Assembly (NCBI GenBank): GCA_029721515.1
Contig: CM056562.1
Span: forward strand, 10,482,835 to 10,546,834
DNA: 64,000 nucleotides
Source: Synanceia verrucosa
Taxonomy: Eukaryota; Chordata; Actinopteri; Perciformes; Synanceiidae
Reading direction: 5' to 3'
Part shown: one piece after another, positions 62,201 through 64,000 of the stretch
Numbering within the stretch: the stretch's first letter is position 1
How the letters are laid out: every line of letters starts with the position of its first letter
Translations under genes and position numbers: made by a program
Notes under the pieces: model-generated
What the model saw: only the letters and a program-made list of their open reading frames with translations
Databases searched by the model: none
What the model was told of the DNA's origin: nothing

Positions 62201-64000
62201 GAAGGGCGAGTGCCAAAAATAATAATGATAAGGATCTTGGACATCCTCACATAATACTAAGCAGTGTGACTTGTCATTGTGTTTTCTACAAAAGTACAGA
62301 GTACTTTTGCCATCAATGATATGGTACATTACACATTTTGGTCATTTAGAACACAAAAATCTAATGCAGTAAAGGGCAAAACACACTTTTCTGGTCACAT
62401 TCCACACACAATGTGCCCGAGCCTCACCATATCAAATCTAATACAACACGGAGCACGAATTTGGTTAAAATGAATTACAACACTTCATTGCATCAAAGCA
62501 TCAGAATATATCAGTGGCAGAAAAAACTGTTCACTGTGTGATATGTCAACATTAAATCAGCAGCCAGATGTTGAGGGTGGCAGTTTAAAGGCTATTAAAA
62601 ACAAAGATTAATGCTGGGATGTGACAGAATGATAATTATTGAGTGATCCAATCATATAAGTGGTTTAACAAACCACCAAAGACAGAAAACACCCCTCATT
62701 TGGTGTTGAAAGACAGCAGCAAATATGTGACAGCCCCCTCCCTTCTCAGCCATCTCCATTGTTTTCTTGCAACGTCTCAATGGAAAACTAATTTCTGTTG
62801 TGGAATTTACAAATGTGTAATTGAGTATACACAGAATTGCCTAATTAAAAAAGAAGCCATAATTAGTCTGTGACACAAAGGAATGGATATGGGAAAACTA
62901 TGCAGAACATCTTGATGAGAGACTTCATTACTTGATTGTTTAAACTGCACCACGTTCACACTGAAGGAAGGCGTGCTGCTCCATAATCAGCTCTGATGAC
63001 ACTGGAGAAATTGACTGTATATTGTCAAAAGATTACAATCTAAGCAGTGTGGTGTGTCTGTAATTCATGCCATATCCTGTAAGGGCCTGAGGTGAAAATA
63101 GACAGACTTAACTACAAGAACAAGACTTCAAAAGGTGTGAGGCCCCAACTGCATGAAGAGGAAAATTCTCTGACAGTCTATCGTGAACAACAGTTTAGAT
63201 GGAGATGGAAACATTGTTGGGAAATATGTTAGTTAAGGTTTGCAGGGCTTTGACTGAGAAATCACATCGTGATTTGAGGTTTTACTAGTAGCAAACGACT
63301 TCAGTCTACTTTGGTGAGCAGGGAAGTGAAGACTGATGTGATGAATTGAGTGTGTGTGGCACACAGCTGGTTTGTGTGTTTCTCCTGAGGCAGCAGCGGC
63401 AGCCTCTCAGGGGTGTCTGCAGTTTAGTGTCCTTGGTAAAGCTCCGGAGGACTCCCACGTTCTGGTCCAGGCTTTAGTCCCAGCATGCAGCAGTGTGGAG
63501 TGACAGATTGAAACGTTGAGGGAAGTGTTTAACCCCAGCCACCCCTCCAATTAGCCAACTTGTGTCCCATTTCCTAAAAGATCTCGAGAACATATTTATC
63601 GGAGAATGCCTTTATTTGGACGTGAAAGAGTGAGATCTTCCTGTAACCGCTAAGGTTCACTCTGGATGGTTTGTTGAGCATAGGAAGACGTCTTTTCAGT
63701 CCTCAGGTTTGGGTTGGTAAAGAAGATTCAGACTTAACTTGTTGCAAGCTTTTAAGGGATTTAAAAGTGGGAAACAGCATCTAAGCTTTAAGCCTGTGGG
63801 TGGGTGCTTCCCATGGTGATGGTTGATTGACATCTGGGGTCGGCAGTAATAGGAAATGCACTGTCAGTGTCTGAGTTGTTCTATTGATTGGAAAATGTCA
63901 CAAATATATTCTAAGAATGCTACAAATGATTAAAATGTCTTTACAGCAGTCAAACATTTGATAAGCTTCCGTTTGTCTGGAAGCTAGTTAGCATTAGAGC
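59250..64000. other. non-coding DNA further upstream of jag1
   Basis: No gene recognised apart from one copy of a duplicated block at 61920-62297. About 63340-63640 is less AT-rich than its surroundings. The 166-codon open frame near 59.2-59.7 kb resembles no family. Confidence 0.55.
61920..62297. repeat. duplicated block, copy B
   Basis: Diverged partner of 58836-59240, about 3.05 kb away in direct orientation. No inverted ends or coding frame were seen. Confidence 0.75.

Overview
The window is vertebrate nuclear DNA, most likely from a teleost fish. It holds spliced genes with GT/AG introns and many microsatellites. Several short interspersed repeats look like families I know from fish genomes. 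No bacterial, viral or organellar genes are visible.

Two protein genes can be read. On the minus strand, from 49281 down to 25582, lies a complete jagged1 (jag1) gene. All 26 coding exons can be placed with splice sites and matching reading frames. They sum to 3651 bases, which is 1216 residues plus stop, close to human JAG1 (1218). The predicted order is signal peptide, MNNL domain, DSL domain, 16 EGF-like repeats, cysteine-rich (VWC-like) region, one membrane helix and a cytoplasmic tail ending in a PDZ-binding-type motif. On the plus strand, four exons (9638-9715, 11373-11461, 21685-21791, 21886-22678) encode the middle and C-terminal part of SLX4IP, the SLX4-interacting protein. Its first coding exons were not found and probably lie before base 1 or in a form I could not recognise.

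Layout: 1-9637 is intron or upstream sequence of slx4ip, rich in small DNA-transposon fragments. 9638-22678 carries the slx4ip exons. 22679 to about 25581 is the tail-to-tail interval holding both 3' UTRs. 25582-49281 is jag1. About 49282-49700 is its 5' UTR and promoter. 49700-64000 is non-coding DNA upstream of jag1, with a duplicated block of roughly 400 bases near 58.8 and 61.9 kb. The convergent slx4ip/jag1 order is the same as at human chromosome 20p12, so this is a conserved syntenic block. I cannot decide from sequence alone whether this is the jag1a or the jag1b copy.

The most interesting signals are these: a (TG)18 tract that takes the place of the pyrimidine tract at the exon 8 acceptor of jag1; a 30-base poly-T tract next to the last acceptor; a CpG-rich promoter-like block with a splice donor, antisense inside a slx4ip intron; three families of short TTAA-flanked inverted-repeat elements; and a possible overlap of the jag1 and slx4ip 3' ends.
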